A DNA stretch of 32,542 nt. Origin: a virus. The notes under the pieces are model-generated. The model was not told the DNA's origin. It ran no database searches and worked only from the letters and a program-made list of their open reading frames with translations. Where the stretch lies: IMG/VR virus record IMGVR_UViG_3300020198_001775, positions 1-32,542 of that record; one strand, given 5' to 3'. The stretch's first letter is position 1. The number at the start of each line of letters is the position of its first letter. The position numbers and the translations under genes were made by a program. Positions 1 to 8,287 of the stretch are shown here, piece by piece.

Positions 1-19
1 CTTTGGGTTGTTTGGTCAT
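1..19 (-). CDS. Start of the next EPS-operon gene, probably GDP-mannose 4,6-dehydratase (partial)
   Basis: Only six codons are visible (MTKQPK), running off the left edge. The ATG lies 11 bases beyond the fcl stop and is preceded on the minus strand by a GAGGA ribosome binding site at a spacing of about eight bases, so this is very likely a real start. GDP-mannose 4,6-dehydratase (gmd) is inferred only from context: Gmd makes the substrate of Fcl and the two genes are usually adjacent. The residues seen are too few to prove the identity. Confidence 0.55.
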
Positions 20-29
20 TAATTTGTCC

Positions 30-1013
30 TCAAATCTGAGTTGTGTAGTTCTTTTGAAAGTCCGCGTATGCCAAACACAGCCCCTCTTCGAGGCTTACGT
101 TGGCGTGCCAGCCCAGTGCGTTGAGTCGTGAGCTATCCATCAGCTTGCGCGGAGTTCCATCCGGTTTGCTTGGATCGAAGACGATCTCACCCTGGTAGCC
201 GATGGTTTTGCCAACCAATTCGGCGAGTTCCTTGATCGTGATATCCAGACCGCAGCCGACGTTGATGTGGCTAAGCATGGGCTGGGTGTGCTGGTCGTAG
301 GTGGCTTTGTCTAGGTTCATGACGTGCACGCAGGCGGCGGCCATGTCGTCCACATACAAGAATTCGCGCCTGGGTATGCCCGTGCCCCAGATGGTGACGC
401 TGGGTGCTTGGTTAACCTTGGCTTCGTGAAAGCGGCGGATAAGCGCCGGGATGACGTGGGAGTTTTCCGGGTGGTAGTTGTCGCCAGGGCCGTAAAGGTT
501 GGTGGGCATGACGCTGCGGTAGTCCACCCCGTGGCTGTCCCCATACTGGCGGTTGTAGCTTTCGCAGAGCTTGATGCCGGCAATCTTGGCAATGGCGTAG
601 GGCTCATTGGTGGGTTCCAGCGTGCCGGTGAGCAAGGCGTCTTCGCGCATGGGCTGCGAGGCCAGCTTGGGGTAGATGCAGCTGGAGCCCAGAAAGAGCA
701 GCTTTTGCACGCCGTTGCGGAAAGCCGCATCAATGACGTTGGCTTCCACCATAAGGTTGCTGTAAATGAACTCAGCCGGGTAGGTGTTGTTGGCGTGGAT
801 TCCACCGACTTTGGCAGCAGCCAAGTAGACCTGGTCGGGCTTTTCTTTTTCAAAGAATGCGTTGACCACAGCCTGATTCGTAAGGTCGAGTTCTGCATGG
901 GTGCGGGTGACGATGCGTTCAGCAGGATGACCCTGGACCAGCAACTGGCGCACGATGGCCGAGCCCACCATGCCCCGGTGGCCAGCGACGTAGATTTTGG
1001 GATGTTGGGTCAT
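30..1013 (-). CDS. fcl: GDP-L-fucose synthase
   Basis: A 327-residue short-chain dehydrogenase/reductase-type epimerase-reductase that converts GDP-4-keto-6-deoxy-D-mannose to GDP-L-fucose with NADPH, in the cytosol, as the last step of GDP-fucose synthesis. The N-terminal Rossmann motif GHRGMVG is at residues 11-17. The catalytic Ser/Cys segment GSSCIYP is at 109-115, and the YxxxK pair is Tyr139/Lys143. His186, in the NSHVIPA segment, matches the catalytic histidine of the E. coli enzyme. Length is normal for the family and similarity to E. coli Fcl/WcaG runs end to end. The ATG overlaps the manC stop by four bases (ATGA), so the two are translationally coupled. Members of the family are also called WcaG. 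Confidence 0.96.
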   Translation of the reverse strand: MTQHPKIYVAGHRGMVGSAIVRQLLVQGHPAERIVTRTHAELDLTNQAVVNAFFEKEKPDQVYLAAAKVGGIHANNTYPAEFIYSNLMVEANVIDAAFRNGVQKLLFLGSSCIYPKLASQPMREDALLTGTLEPTNEPYAIAKIAGIKLCESYNRQYGDSHGVDYRSVMPTNLYGPGDNYHPENSHVIPALIRRFHEAKVNQAPSVTIWGTGIPRREFLYVDDMAAACVHVMNLDKATYDQHTQPMLSHINVGCGLDITIKELAELVGKTIGYQGEIVFDPSKPDGTPRKLMDSSRLNALGWHANVSLEEGLCLAYADFQKNYTTQI

Positions 1014-2476
1014 GATTGCGCCCGTCCGTAGGTGTCCTCGAACCGGACGATGTCATCCTCGCCCAAGTAACTGCCCGACTGCACCTCGATGATTTCGAGT
1101 GGAATGCTGCCGGGGTTGGCCAGTCGATGCACCTCGCCCAGTGGGATGTAGGTGGACTGGTTTTCGGTGAGCAGCAACACCTGACTGCCATTGGTGATTT
1201 CGGCGGTGCCTTTGACGACGACCCAGTGCTCGGCCCGGTGGTGGTGCTTTTGCAGGCTGAGGCTGGCACCCGGCTTGACCTGAATGCGCTTGACCTTGAA
1301 GCGCCCGCCTTCGTCGATGCTGTCGTACCAGCCCCAGGGGCGGTGCACTTTGCGGTGCAGGGTGTGTTCTTCGCGCTTTGTGTTCTGCAACTGGGCGACG
1401 ATGTGCTTCACGTCTTGGCTGCGAGACTTGTCGGCCACCAGCACGGCGTCGGGTGTTTCCACCACGATGAGGTTTTCAACTCCCACCAGACTGACCAGGC
1501 GGCTGGAGGCATGCACCAGGGTGTTGCGGCTGTGGGTGGTGAGCACGTCGCCCACATGGGCGTTGCCGTTTTCGTCTTTGGGCAGAACATTCCAAACGGC
1601 GTCCCACGCGCCGAGGTCGCTCCAGCCGGCGTCCAGCGGCACCATGTGGATCGGAAATGGGCTGCCGGGGCAACGTTCCATGACGGCGAAGTCGATGGAT
1701 TCGCTGGGGATCACTGTGAATTCGGCCTTGCCTGGGCGAACAAATGGAGTAGCGGGGTTGGCGTCGGTGCTGCGCTTAGCCCAAGCTTCGGCTGTGGCTT
1801 GGTAGATATCGGGCCGTAACTGCGCGAGCGCCTGCAGCCAGACCGAGGCTTTGAGCACGAACATGCCGGCGTTCCAGTAGTAGCCGCCTTCGGCGAGGCA
1901 CTGCTGCGCTGTGGCGACGTTGGGCTTTTCGACAAAGCGTTGGACTGAATGGATTGCTTCGGCCTCGCCTCGCAATGACGGAGACGTTTGGATGTAGCCA
2001 TAGCCCGTTTCGGGCCGGTCGGGTGTGATGCCCAGGATGACGATGCTGCCCTGTTCAGCCACGCGCACGGCTTGCTGCATGGCGAGGGTGAAGGCGGCGG
2101 AGTTGGCTACCGTCTGGTCAGCGGGGGTGACGACCAGAACAGGGTCGGTACCGTTTTGTTGTGCGGCCAGCGCAGCCAGGGTGAGTGCTGGGGCGGTGTT
2201 GCGACCCACCGGTTCCAGCAGCGCTGCGCCCATTTCGATGCCAACTTCCCGCAGTTGCTCGGAAGCCAGAAAGCGGTGCTCTTCGCCAGTGACGATCAGG
2301 GGCTTGGCCACCTGAATGTCGTCAGTGCCGACGGAAGCCAGGCGTTGCGCGGCTTGCTGGAAGAGGCTTTCGTTACCGGTGAGGCTCAGGAACTGCTTCG
2401 GAAAGCCGGCACGCGACAGCGGCCACAGGCGGGTGCCAGAGCCACCGCAGAGAATGACGGGGGTAATTTGAATCAT
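1010..2476 (-). CDS. manC: Mannose-1-phosphate guanylyltransferase / mannose-6-phosphate isomerase (bifunctional)
   Basis: A 488-residue type II PMI-GMP enzyme that supplies GDP-mannose for EPS synthesis. The N-terminal nucleotidyltransferase carries the GGSGTRLWP signature at residues 11-19, PAD at about 118-120, and FVEKP at 181-185. The C-terminal cupin isomerase domain carries RPWGWYD at 379-385 and a metal-binding [10 protein letters not shown] at 409-418. An upstream in-frame ATG at 2497 would add seven residues. I chose the ATG at 2476 because family members begin a few residues before the GGSGTR loop and because it gives an ATGA overlap with the regulator's stop. The stop in turn overlaps fcl by four bases. 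Alternative names in other species are algA, cpsB, xanB or rfbM. Confidence 0.95.
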   Translation of the reverse strand: MIQITPVILCGGSGTRLWPLSRAGFPKQFLSLTGNESLFQQAAQRLASVGTDDIQVAKPLIVTGEEHRFLASEQLREVGIEMGAALLEPVGRNTAPALTLAALAAQQNGTDPVLVVTPADQTVANSAAFTLAMQQAVRVAEQGSIVILGITPDRPETGYGYIQTSPSLRGEAEAIHSVQRFVEKPNVATAQQCLAEGGYYWNAGMFVLKASVWLQALAQLRPDIYQATAEAWAKRSTDANPATPFVRPGKAEFTVIPSESIDFAVMERCPGSPFPIHMVPLDAGWSDLGAWDAVWNVLPKDENGNAHVGDVLTTHSRNTLVHASSRLVSLVGVENLIVVETPDAVLVADKSRSQDVKHIVAQLQNTKREEHTLHRKVHRPWGWYDSIDEGGRFKVKRIQVKPGASLSLQKHHHRAEHWVVVKGTAEITNGSQVLLLTENQSTYIPLGEVHRLANPGSIPLEIIEVQSGSYLGEDDIVRFEDTYGRAQS

Positions 2477-2844
2477 GCTTTCTGAGTTTTCTGGCAATCG
2501 GCCTGGTCATCACCCACTTCAGCCTTCAGCGCCTCAATCTCCACCTTCAGCGCGTCGTACTCTTCCATCTTGCGTTTCAGGAACCGGCTGGTCAGCGCCA
2601 CTTTTTCGGCAATGCCTTGTGGCGTGAGCAGGTAAACGTACTTGAACTTGTTCTTGCTTTTGGAGAAGTTCGCCATCTTCACAAAGCCCTTGTCGATGAG
2701 GGCGTTGAGGCAGTAGTTCAGCCCGCCAACGCTCATGCCGAGCTTGTCGGCCAGCTCACGCTGGGTCAGATCCGGGTTGTCTTGCAAGATGCGCATGATC
2801 CGGAAATGGGTGTCCTCTTGGATCTTGGCTTGGCGGCTGATCAT
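2473..2844 (-). CDS. MarR-family EPS-associated transcriptional regulator
   Basis: A 123-residue protein. Residues about 8-75 form a winged helix-turn-helix (DLTQRELADKLGMSVGGL is the recognition region, followed by a basic wing with several Lys). The C-terminus from about residue 85 is charged and helical, likely a coiled coil for dimerisation. This matches the small MarR-type regulators found at the head of exopolysaccharide operons; the family assignment is from memory of that architecture. It is the first gene after a 233-base leader that carries an ops element, and it overlaps manC by four bases. Upstream of its ATG there is only a weak AAGAG ten bases away, which is compatible with RfaH-assisted translation. 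It could autoregulate the operon, but no operator is proven. Confidence 0.88.
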   Translation of the reverse strand: MISRQAKIQEDTHFRIMRILQDNPDLTQRELADKLGMSVGGLNYCLNALIDKGFVKMANFSKSKNKFKYVYLLTPQGIAEKVALTSRFLKRKMEEYDALKVEIEALKAEVGDDQADCQKTQKA

Positions 2845-2893
2845 GTTTGTGCGGCTCTTTTTTGAGTTGTCGTAAGGACTAAATGGGCTTCGG

Positions 2894-2906
2894 GCACGCT
2901 ACCGCC
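2894..2906 (-). promoter_or_regulatory. ops (operon polarity suppressor) element, RfaH recruitment site
   Basis: On the minus strand the sequence reads GGCGGTAGCGTGC, matching all 12 positions of the ops consensus GGCGGTAGCGTG known from E. coli rfa/wca-type operons, plus the usual following C. It lies in the coding orientation, in the 5' leader of the EPS operon, 49 bases before the regulator's ATG. RfaH binds the non-template strand of ops in a paused RNA polymerase and then travels with it, suppressing termination. An RfaH-like protein is encoded in this window at 8371-9303. Confidence 0.85.
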
Positions 2907-3002
2907 ATGCCGTGTCACGATCGGCTGGCGCGGTCTGGGGGGCAAAAAGTAAGGTGTAACGCACTTCCGTAAGAAGTCGAACAAGTCTACCGCAGAACCG
3001 CC

Positions 3003-3025
3003 TTCCGTTCGAGAGCTGAACGGAA
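3003..3025. promoter_or_regulatory. Perfect 8-bp inverted repeat in the EPS leader region
   Basis: TTCCGTTC and GAACGGAA flank a 7-base spacer, giving a perfect dyad about 160 bases upstream of the MarR-type regulator gene and 97 bases upstream of the ops site. The size fits an operator for a dimeric regulator, for example the MarR-type protein itself. It could also be a simple RNA hairpin. No convincing sigma-70 promoter was recognised around it, although the adjoining 3022-3040 stretch is AT-rich. Confidence 0.35.
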
Positions 3026-3050
3026 TTAATTTTCGAATCAAGAACAGACT

Positions 3051-3074
3051 GGGGCTGCACCGGGCCGGTGCCCC
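3051..3074 (-). terminator. GC-rich hairpin just after the repB-like gene (possible terminator)
   Basis: A stem built from GCACC/GGTGC, extended by flanking GGGG/CCCC with a small bulge, begins four bases past the stop of the RepB-like gene. It is positioned to end the recombinase operon before the EPS leader. No T-run follows on the minus strand, so an intrinsic terminator is uncertain. Confidence 0.3.
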
Positions 3075-3077
3075 GTG

Positions 3078-4157
3078 TCAGAGCCCCGGGGTTGCCACCT
3101 CCTGGGTCGCTTCGGCGGTCTCGGCCTGCTGCTGTTGCACGGCCTCTTCCATGCTGACGGTGTTCACCACCAACTCCAGGTGGGTCAGGATTTCGGGTTC
3201 GTGGCGGCCGATGTAGCTCTTGACGGCCCCGTTGGCCAGCAGCTTGGTCAGATAGCCCTTGGCCACCACCAGGTTGAGCAGGTCAGAGCCGTAGGAGCTT
3301 TCGGCCTCCTGGTACTTTTCCTGTACTTGGTTCATCTCTTTTTCCAGCTTCTCGATCTGCTCGATGGGCGCGGTTTTCTTTTCCCGCTCGGCGGGCTTCA
3401 CATCAGTGCGCTGCTCCGGCGGCGTGGCTTTGAGCAGAGCCTCGGCATGCGCCACGGTGATGGTGTTGCTGGCAATCATCAGCTCCACCGCCTCCACCTG
3501 GCGGGCAGCCTTCATGTTGCGCAGGATGCGGGTCACGTCTGGGGTGAACTGCTTGTCTTGCAGCAGGGTGATGGCTTCGGGGCAAATGCCTTCGAGCAGG
3601 TTGATGCGCCGGTTGATGGAGCTCAAGTTGACGTTGAACGCCCGGGCCAACCTCTCCTTGCTCACGCCCCGGTCGATGGCGCGGCGGATCATGTAGTGCT
3701 CGGCGATGGTCGACAACCTATTGATGTGATGGTTATAGCTGAAGGTTTCGTCGTCCTTGGCGAACAGGCAGGGGCCAACGCTCATGCCCAGTTCCTTCAG
3801 GGCCAGCACCCGCAGGTGGCCGTCCAGCACCAGGTACTCAGGCTTTTTGCGGTCGGGCTGGATGACGGACAGCGGCTCGATCAGACCCACTTCGTTGATG
3901 CTGGAGACGATCTGCTTGTACTTGCGGGTGCTCATCACCCCGTCGGGCACCTTTTTGCTGGGCAGCAGCTGGTCCAGCGGGATCTGGTAGGTCTCCAGTT
4001 CGAAGCCCAGCAGGGTGTTGAGGGGGCCTGTTGGTAGGTTCAGCAGGTGGGGGGCGTCGTCGCCATCACCGACGTTGCCTGGGCGGTAAATGCCGGGGTA
4101 CATCTCAGTGAGGTTACTGTGCGGGGCGTGGTGGTTGGCTTGGCGTGCGGTGTTCAC
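3078..4157 (-). CDS. RepB/ParB-like DNA-binding protein
   Basis: A 359-residue protein of the plasmid-partition RepB type. A ParB/sulfiredoxin-fold domain lies at about residues 56-150, with LDGHLR at 111-116 and NHHINR at 142-147 in the positions of ParB boxes II and I. A helix-turn-helix covers about 163-190, and a charged coiled coil about 265-295. The tail is rich in Gln, Glu and Ala. It starts at GTG with a strong AAGGAG seven bases upstream and overlaps the preceding ParB-like gene by four bases (GTGA). No ParA ATPase is present nearby, so classical partition is doubtful. A role in recognising DNA sites of the recombinase module is my inference. Confidence 0.8.
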   Translation of the reverse strand: MNTARQANHHAPHSNLTEMYPGIYRPGNVGDGDDAPHLLNLPTGPLNTLLGFELETYQIPLDQLLPSKKVPDGVMSTRKYKQIVSSINEVGLIEPLSVIQPDRKKPEYLVLDGHLRVLALKELGMSVGPCLFAKDDETFSYNHHINRLSTIAEHYMIRRAIDRGVSKERLARAFNVNLSSINRRINLLEGICPEAITLLQDKQFTPDVTRILRNMKAARQVEAVELMIASNTITVAHAEALLKATPPEQRTDVKPAEREKKTAPIEQIEKLEKEMNQVQEKYQEAESSYGSDLLNLVVAKGYLTKLLANGAVKSYIGRHEPEILTHLELVVNTVSMEEAVQQQQAETAEATQEVATPGL

Positions 4158-5104
4158 AGGGTGGCTCCTTCGGGTTCGGGGTGGTCGGGTGTGCTGGCGC
4201 TGCCCAGGGTGTTGATGCGCTCGGCCAGGTACTTGGGCAGGGTGTCCAGCCCTTCGGCGCGCAGCAGGTTCACAAAGTGCTCGTCGGCGAACAGTTTTTT
4301 GAGGCCCTGCACCACCAGCAACAGACGTTGGTGGGCGTGCTCGGCTTTGAGGACCATCTTGCGCTGGCGCTCCACCTCGCGCTGGTAGGTGCGCACCAGG
4401 CTGTAGCTGGAGGTGGGTGGTTTGATCTGGTCGCGGTTGGGGGATGCCGGGCCATGCTCCATGCGCTTTTCGATCAGGCGCTTGGCTTCGATGATCTGGC
4501 GGCCCTTGAGCTGGCCGTTTTCGTAGGCCTCTTGCAGCAAGTCGCCCAGGTTAGCCTGTCCGTCGCCCTCGGTAGCGTTTTCGTTGGCGCGGGCGATTTC
4601 CAGGGCGGTGGTCAGCGGGATGGTGCCGCGCTGCACACCTTCAATCAGGCGTTCTTCCCCCTGGTCGAGCAGGAAGACGATGTCTTTGACGTACTTGGGT
4701 GAGAGGCCAGTTTTCTGGATGATGATTTCGGCGCTGTAGCCGCGTTTGCGCAGCACCTCGATGTCTGCCAGGATCTCCAGTGGCCGGTAGCCGCGCCGGG
4801 CAATGTTTTCGGCCAGGCTCATGATGAAGGCGTCTTCATCGGTCACATCCACCACCAGGGCCGGGATGTGGGTTTCGCCCAGGATGCGGAAGGCGTTGAG
4901 ACGGCCCTCACCGCAGACCAGCACGTAGCGCGGCTCGCCATCGTCGCCCGGGCGTTCGGCCACGGTGATGGGTTTTTTGAGGCCGATGGCGCGGATGTTG
5001 TCCACGATCTCCTCAAAGACCTTCATGTTGCGGTCGCGGGAGTTAAGGATCTCGATCCGGTTGATGGGAACGAGCGTGACGGTGTCGGGGGTGCCGGTCA
5101 TCAT
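4154..5104 (-). CDS. ParB/RepB/Spo0J-family protein
   Basis: A 316-residue ParB-like protein. Residues about 8-105 form the ParB N-terminal domain, with CGEGRLNAF at 64-72 (box II, the GERR-type CTP/phosphate-binding motif) and ENIARR at 99-104 (box I). A helix-turn-helix follows at about 118-142. The C-terminal half (about 225-290) is helical and basic, ending in a Pro-rich tail. The start ATG has a strong AGGAGG six bases upstream. The stop overlaps the GTG of the RepB-like gene, so both are made from one mRNA below the recombinase gene. This protein differs from its neighbour beyond the shared fold, suggesting paralogues with separate roles or a heteromeric complex. No parA is visible. Confidence 0.85.
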   Translation of the reverse strand: MMTGTPDTVTLVPINRIEILNSRDRNMKVFEEIVDNIRAIGLKKPITVAERPGDDGEPRYVLVCGEGRLNAFRILGETHIPALVVDVTDEDAFIMSLAENIARRGYRPLEILADIEVLRKRGYSAEIIIQKTGLSPKYVKDIVFLLDQGEERLIEGVQRGTIPLTTALEIARANENATEGDGQANLGDLLQEAYENGQLKGRQIIEAKRLIEKRMEHGPASPNRDQIKPPTSSYSLVRTYQREVERQRKMVLKAEHAHQRLLLVVQGLKKLFADEHFVNLLRAEGLDTLPKYLAERINTLGSASTPDHPEPEGATL

Positions 5105-5148
5105 GAGGGCCTCCTGTTCTGTGGTGATTTGGGTGATATCGGGTTCAT
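5101..5148 (-). CDS. Possible 15-residue leader ORF coupled to the ParB-like gene
   Basis: A short frame, MNPISPKSPQNRRPS, begins at an ATG preceded by AAGGA about nine bases upstream. It ends with a TGA that overlaps the parB-like ATG by four bases. It lies in the 93-base gap between the recombinase and the ParB-like gene. The coupling geometry is suggestive, but such a short frame may occur by chance, since the AGGAGG of the next gene lies inside it. Confidence 0.25.
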   Translation of the reverse strand: MNPISPKSPQNRRPS

Positions 5149-5197
5149 GGGTGGGTTTCCTTTCTGGGTGGTGTGGGTTGGTTTTTTGGGGCTGGGT

Positions 5198-6778
5198 TCA
5201 GACACGGCGCTGCAGGCGCTCCCGCTCCGACATGCCGTAGAAGAAGTTCAGGTCGTCAAAGCGAAAGCACTCGAAGTCGGCGCTGTTTTTGTTGCTGACG
5301 CGGATTTCCTGATCGGGCAGGTCCAGCCGGGGCAGCAGGTAATAGTCCAGCTCGCTCGCGTTGGCGGCGTCCAGCCGGATAGCGACGGTGATGTCGGGAT
5401 CGAACTTGGCTGGGTCAAACCGGATGCGCCAGCGCTGGTGGCCGTTGGCCGCTGTCTGGCAGCGGGCCAACACCAGGCTGATGACCAGTTCGTCGTTGAG
5501 GGTGAGCAGATCAGTCTTGGGGTCGCGCCGGATCTGGCCGCCGAGTTCGGCGATGGTGTGCTCAGTGCGGCTGACGATTTCCGGGTGGAGTTGACGCAGG
5601 CGCCGGTTGATCTCCAGGAACTCGGTGCTGCGCGGGCAGTGGTAGCCCACCAGCTCATACGCCCGGGTCAGGCTGCCAAAGCGCTGGATGTAGGTGGCCG
5701 CACTGGGCAGCGCCGGGGCCTGGTCGATGATGAAACCCGACAGGCGACCGCATTCGGCGTACAGGGCCTTGAGGTGGTCGAGCAGTTCGGCATCGGTCAG
5801 CTTCTTGCTGCGTTCGGCCAGGATTTCCTGCGCGGCCATGAAGGTGGCCACCGGCACGATGCCGTCAAACGCGCCTTCCTTGCGGATCCACATCTCGGGC
5901 GGGTTATCAACATGCTTCTTCTTGAGCTTGAAGGAGTGGCGGTTGTAGACGTTGTTGCCGATGTATTTCTCGTTGGTCAGCACCTGGCGCACGGTGCTGT
6001 AGGTCCAGGGGCGGTCCTGGTCGGTGTAAATGGGCTGGTCGTTCAGGCGCTTGACAATCTCAGCCAATGGCAAGTCGCCCTCCACCAGCCAGCGGTAGAT
6101 CTGGTTGACGGTGGCGACTTCTGAATCGGGCCCGGGCATCAGGATCACCCGGTCGGTCTGCAGGCTTTTGTGCTCGCCGCGCTTGAGTTCGCCTTTGACC
6201 TGGCCAGACTGGTCGATGAGCACCCGGCGCAGGCCAAAGCCTGCCGGGCCGCCCTGGCGAAAGCCCATCTCGATCAAGCGGCACTGGCCGGCGAAGACCT
6301 TGGCCGAGAGTTCGCGGCTGTATTCACCCGCCATGGCGCGCTTGACGCCTTTGACGATGGTTGAAACGGGCGAGCCGTCGTTTTCGAACTGCTCGGCGAC
6401 GTAGGCGACTGCGATGCCTTTGCGCTTGCAGATGTACTCGTAATACGCCGACTCATCCGCGTCCTGAAATCGCCCCCAGCGACTGACGTCGTAGACCAGG
6501 ATCAGGTTGAAGTCGGTGTTGCCGGACTCGACATCGGCGATCAGGCGCTGGAGCGAGGCGCGACCGTCGATGGACAGGCCGCTTTTGCCTTCGTCGGCAT
6601 AGGTGCGGACGATCTGAATGTTGCGCCGGTCGGCGTATTCTTGGATCTTGTCGGCCTGGTTGTGCGTGGAGTACTGCTGATGCTCGGTGGACATGCGCAC
6701 GTACTGGGCGGCGCGGAAGGCCGGAGTTGAACCTTGGGTTGTCGGTGGCTCTGGGGTGGGGTCGGATGCTGTGGCCAT
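5198..6778 (-). CDS. Site-specific serine recombinase (large, resolvase/invertase type)
   Basis: About 526 residues. The N-terminal resolvase catalytic domain has YVRMS with nucleophile Ser30 at residues 26-30, KSGL at 65-68 and the arginine-bearing DVSRWGR at 97-103. A recombinase domain follows at about 175-285. The C-terminal 200 residues are family-specific, and I see no obvious zinc ribbon. It probably catalyses integration/excision or inversion of DNA through a phosphoserine intermediate. The ATG at 6778 has a weak AGAAAG upstream; in-frame alternatives are ATG 6808 and TTG 6826. It heads an operon with the two ParB/RepB-like genes and is divergent from the hydrolase gene. No att sites were recognised. 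It could serve its own small element rather than the downstream prophage. Confidence 0.9.
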   Translation of the reverse strand: MATASDPTPEPPTTQGSTPAFRAAQYVRMSTEHQQYSTHNQADKIQEYADRRNIQIVRTYADEGKSGLSIDGRASLQRLIADVESGNTDFNLILVYDVSRWGRFQDADESAYYEYICKRKGIAVAYVAEQFENDGSPVSTIVKGVKRAMAGEYSRELSAKVFAGQCRLIEMGFRQGGPAGFGLRRVLIDQSGQVKGELKRGEHKSLQTDRVILMPGPDSEVATVNQIYRWLVEGDLPLAEIVKRLNDQPIYTDQDRPWTYSTVRQVLTNEKYIGNNVYNRHSFKLKKKHVDNPPEMWIRKEGAFDGIVPVATFMAAQEILAERSKKLTDAELLDHLKALYAECGRLSGFIIDQAPALPSAATYIQRFGSLTRAYELVGYHCPRSTEFLEINRRLRQLHPEIVSRTEHTIAELGGQIRRDPKTDLLTLNDELVISLVLARCQTAANGHQRWRIRFDPAKFDPDITVAIRLDAANASELDYYLLPRLDLPDQEIRVSNKNSADFECFRFDDLNFFYGMSERERLQRRV

Positions 6779-6947
6779 GTTCTTTCTGCGCTCGTTCGTT
6801 TGAGCCATGTTTGCTTCGAAGGCCAAGACGTATCAAGGCGTTCGGCGCAGAAAGAAGGCGATAAGGCGAAGAAAGCGGCGGTGGCCAGCATTGCATCGAG
6901 GGGTGATCCGGTATCCTGTCTCGAGATGGATGTATGAATGGTTTTCG

Positions 6948-7478
6948 ATGAGAAAAACAGAAGCGGATGGCCAGGCCAGTCAGTGGCTCAGTGAGGAAGT
7001 TTTCAGCAGCGCGTGCGCGGCACTACCCTTGGTCTCGATTGATTTGATGATTACCCGGCCGGGCAATCAAGGGCGGGAACTGCTCTTGGGCTTGCGCAAT
7101 AACCGACCCGCACAAGGCTGGTGGTTTACGCCTGGAGGCCGGATTCGCAAGAACGAACCGTTGCCGACTGCTTTACGACGGGTGGCGCGGGAAGAAATTG
7201 GGTTGAATCTCGACTGGTTGGGTCGTGCTCAACTCTTGGGCGCCTGGGACCACTTTTACCCGGACAGCGCCTTCGACCCGGGCGTTTCCACCCACTACGT
7301 GAATTTGCCGCATGTGCTGCACTTGACACAGGACGAGGCCCAAACGGTGCAGCCCCCAAGTGGTCAGGAGCTTCAGCACCAAACGTGGATGTGGGTGCCT
7401 GTGGCGCAGGCCTCTACTGACGAACGCATCCACGAAAACGTGCGCGTGGTATTGCCCCGGCTGGGGGCAGCCTGAAAT
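6948..7478 (+). CDS. GDP-mannose mannosyl hydrolase (Nudix family)
   Basis: About 176 residues, the only plus-strand EPS gene. RPAQGWWFTPGG at residues 53-64 leads into the Nudix box (64-86), which has the variant form typical of GDP-mannose hydrolases: the first Glu of REUXEE is replaced (RVAREEIGL). The protein resembles E. coli Gmm/WcaH throughout, including the WDHFYPDS segment. It would hydrolyse GDP-mannose to GDP and mannose and so tune the sugar-nucleotide pool. The start is uncertain: ATG 6948 fits the family's N-terminus, ATG 6930 adds six residues and has a slightly better GAG upstream, and the open frame extends to 6807. The coding part ends with the TGA at 7473-7475, after which a 6-bp palindrome (7470-7483) spans the convergent stops. 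Confidence 0.87.
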
Positions 7479-8239
7479 CAGGCGAACTGTGAGAGCTTGC
7501 TCAGGTTCTTCCAGGCGATGGCACGCAGGGCGCCAGGCACGCTGAATTCACAGCTGCGCAGGGCACGCCAGTCCTCTTTGGACTTCTTGATGATGGCTTT
7601 GATGGACTTGTTGCTGGCGCCGCCCAGTCGCATGGTGACCAGCACGTCGGGGATGTACACAGTTTTGAACTGCGGATGGGTGAAGAACTTCAAGATGCTG
7701 AGGTAGTCGGCGGCGATCCGGTAGCTGATGTCAAACCCACCGATCTTCGAATACCAGTCGCGCCGCACATACAGCGTCGGATGGGCGGGCATCCAGCCCC
7801 AGCCGAGATCCCGCCGGTTGAACGGCTTGCTTTGCCAGCGGCGAATCACCTTCGACGTGTCTTGCTGGCTGACATATTCCAGGTCGCCGTATACAGCGCA
7901 GACTGTAGGGTCCTCGAAGGCCTGGGCGATCTTGGAAAGCACATCGTCTGAGGTGTACAAATCGTCCGCATGCAGGAACCCCACCACATCACCAGTGGCC
8001 AGTTGGATGCCTTTATTCAGGGCGTCGTAAATGCCCTTGTCACGCTCGCTTTTGAACGTGGCGATTTGGTCGATGTGCTGGTTAATGACATCGATGGTTC
8101 CGTCGGTGCTGGCGCCGTCGACGATCACGTGTTCGCGATGGGCGTAGCTTTGCCGCGCCACCGATGCCAAACAGTCTGGAAGTGTACTGGCGCAGTTCCA
8201 TGTCGCTGTAACGACGGAGATTGTTATGTTGTTTCCCAT
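7478..8239 (-). CDS. Family 2 glycosyltransferase (WcaE-like)
   Basis: A 253-residue GT-A enzyme. The chain opens with the hydrophobic strand ISVVTATWN, then VDGASTDGT at about 41-49, ERDKGIYDALNKG at about 65-77, and the metal-binding HADD at 90-93. These are hallmarks of GT2 enzymes of the colanic-acid WcaE kind that transfer a sugar to a growing lipid-linked repeat at the cytoplasmic membrane face. I chose the ATG at 8239 because the family begins right before the SVVTA strand; an upstream in-frame start at 8320 would add 27 unrelated residues and overlap the leader hairpin. It is convergent with the hydrolase gene and lies downstream of the RfaH-like gene in the same direction. The donor sugar cannot be read from sequence. 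Confidence 0.9.
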   Translation of the reverse strand: MGNNITISVVTATWNCASTLPDCLASVARQSYAHREHVIVDGASTDGTIDVINQHIDQIATFKSERDKGIYDALNKGIQLATGDVVGFLHADDLYTSDDVLSKIAQAFEDPTVCAVYGDLEYVSQQDTSKVIRRWQSKPFNRRDLGWGWMPAHPTLYVRRDWYSKIGGFDISYRIAADYLSILKFFTHPQFKTVYIPDVLVTMRLGGASNKSIKAIIKKSKEDWRALRSCEFSVPGALRAIAWKNLSKLSQFA

Positions 8240-8287
8240 ATTGTGGGATTTTCTCAGATAGATGATGTCAAAAGCCAGAAGAAGCGA

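Noticed and set aside
2841-3041. 66-residue minus-strand open frame covering the EPS leader
   Set aside because: It overlaps the ops site and dyad, has no ribosome binding site, shows no recognisable domain, and would run into the regulator's own start.
4571-4577. ops-like GGTAGCG on the plus strand
   Set aside because: It matches only the core (about 9 of 12), lies inside the ParB-like gene in the antisense direction, and has no downstream plus-strand operon.
5198-6778. The serine recombinase as the integrase of the downstream prophage
   Set aside because: EPS genes lie between it and the phage late genes, and it is co-transcribed with ParB/RepB-like genes; the phage's own integrase is expected beyond the right edge.
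7470-7483. 6-bp palindrome spanning the convergent stops of the hydrolase and glycosyltransferase genes
   Set aside because: The loop would be only two bases and no T-run follows on either strand, so a functional terminator is not supported.
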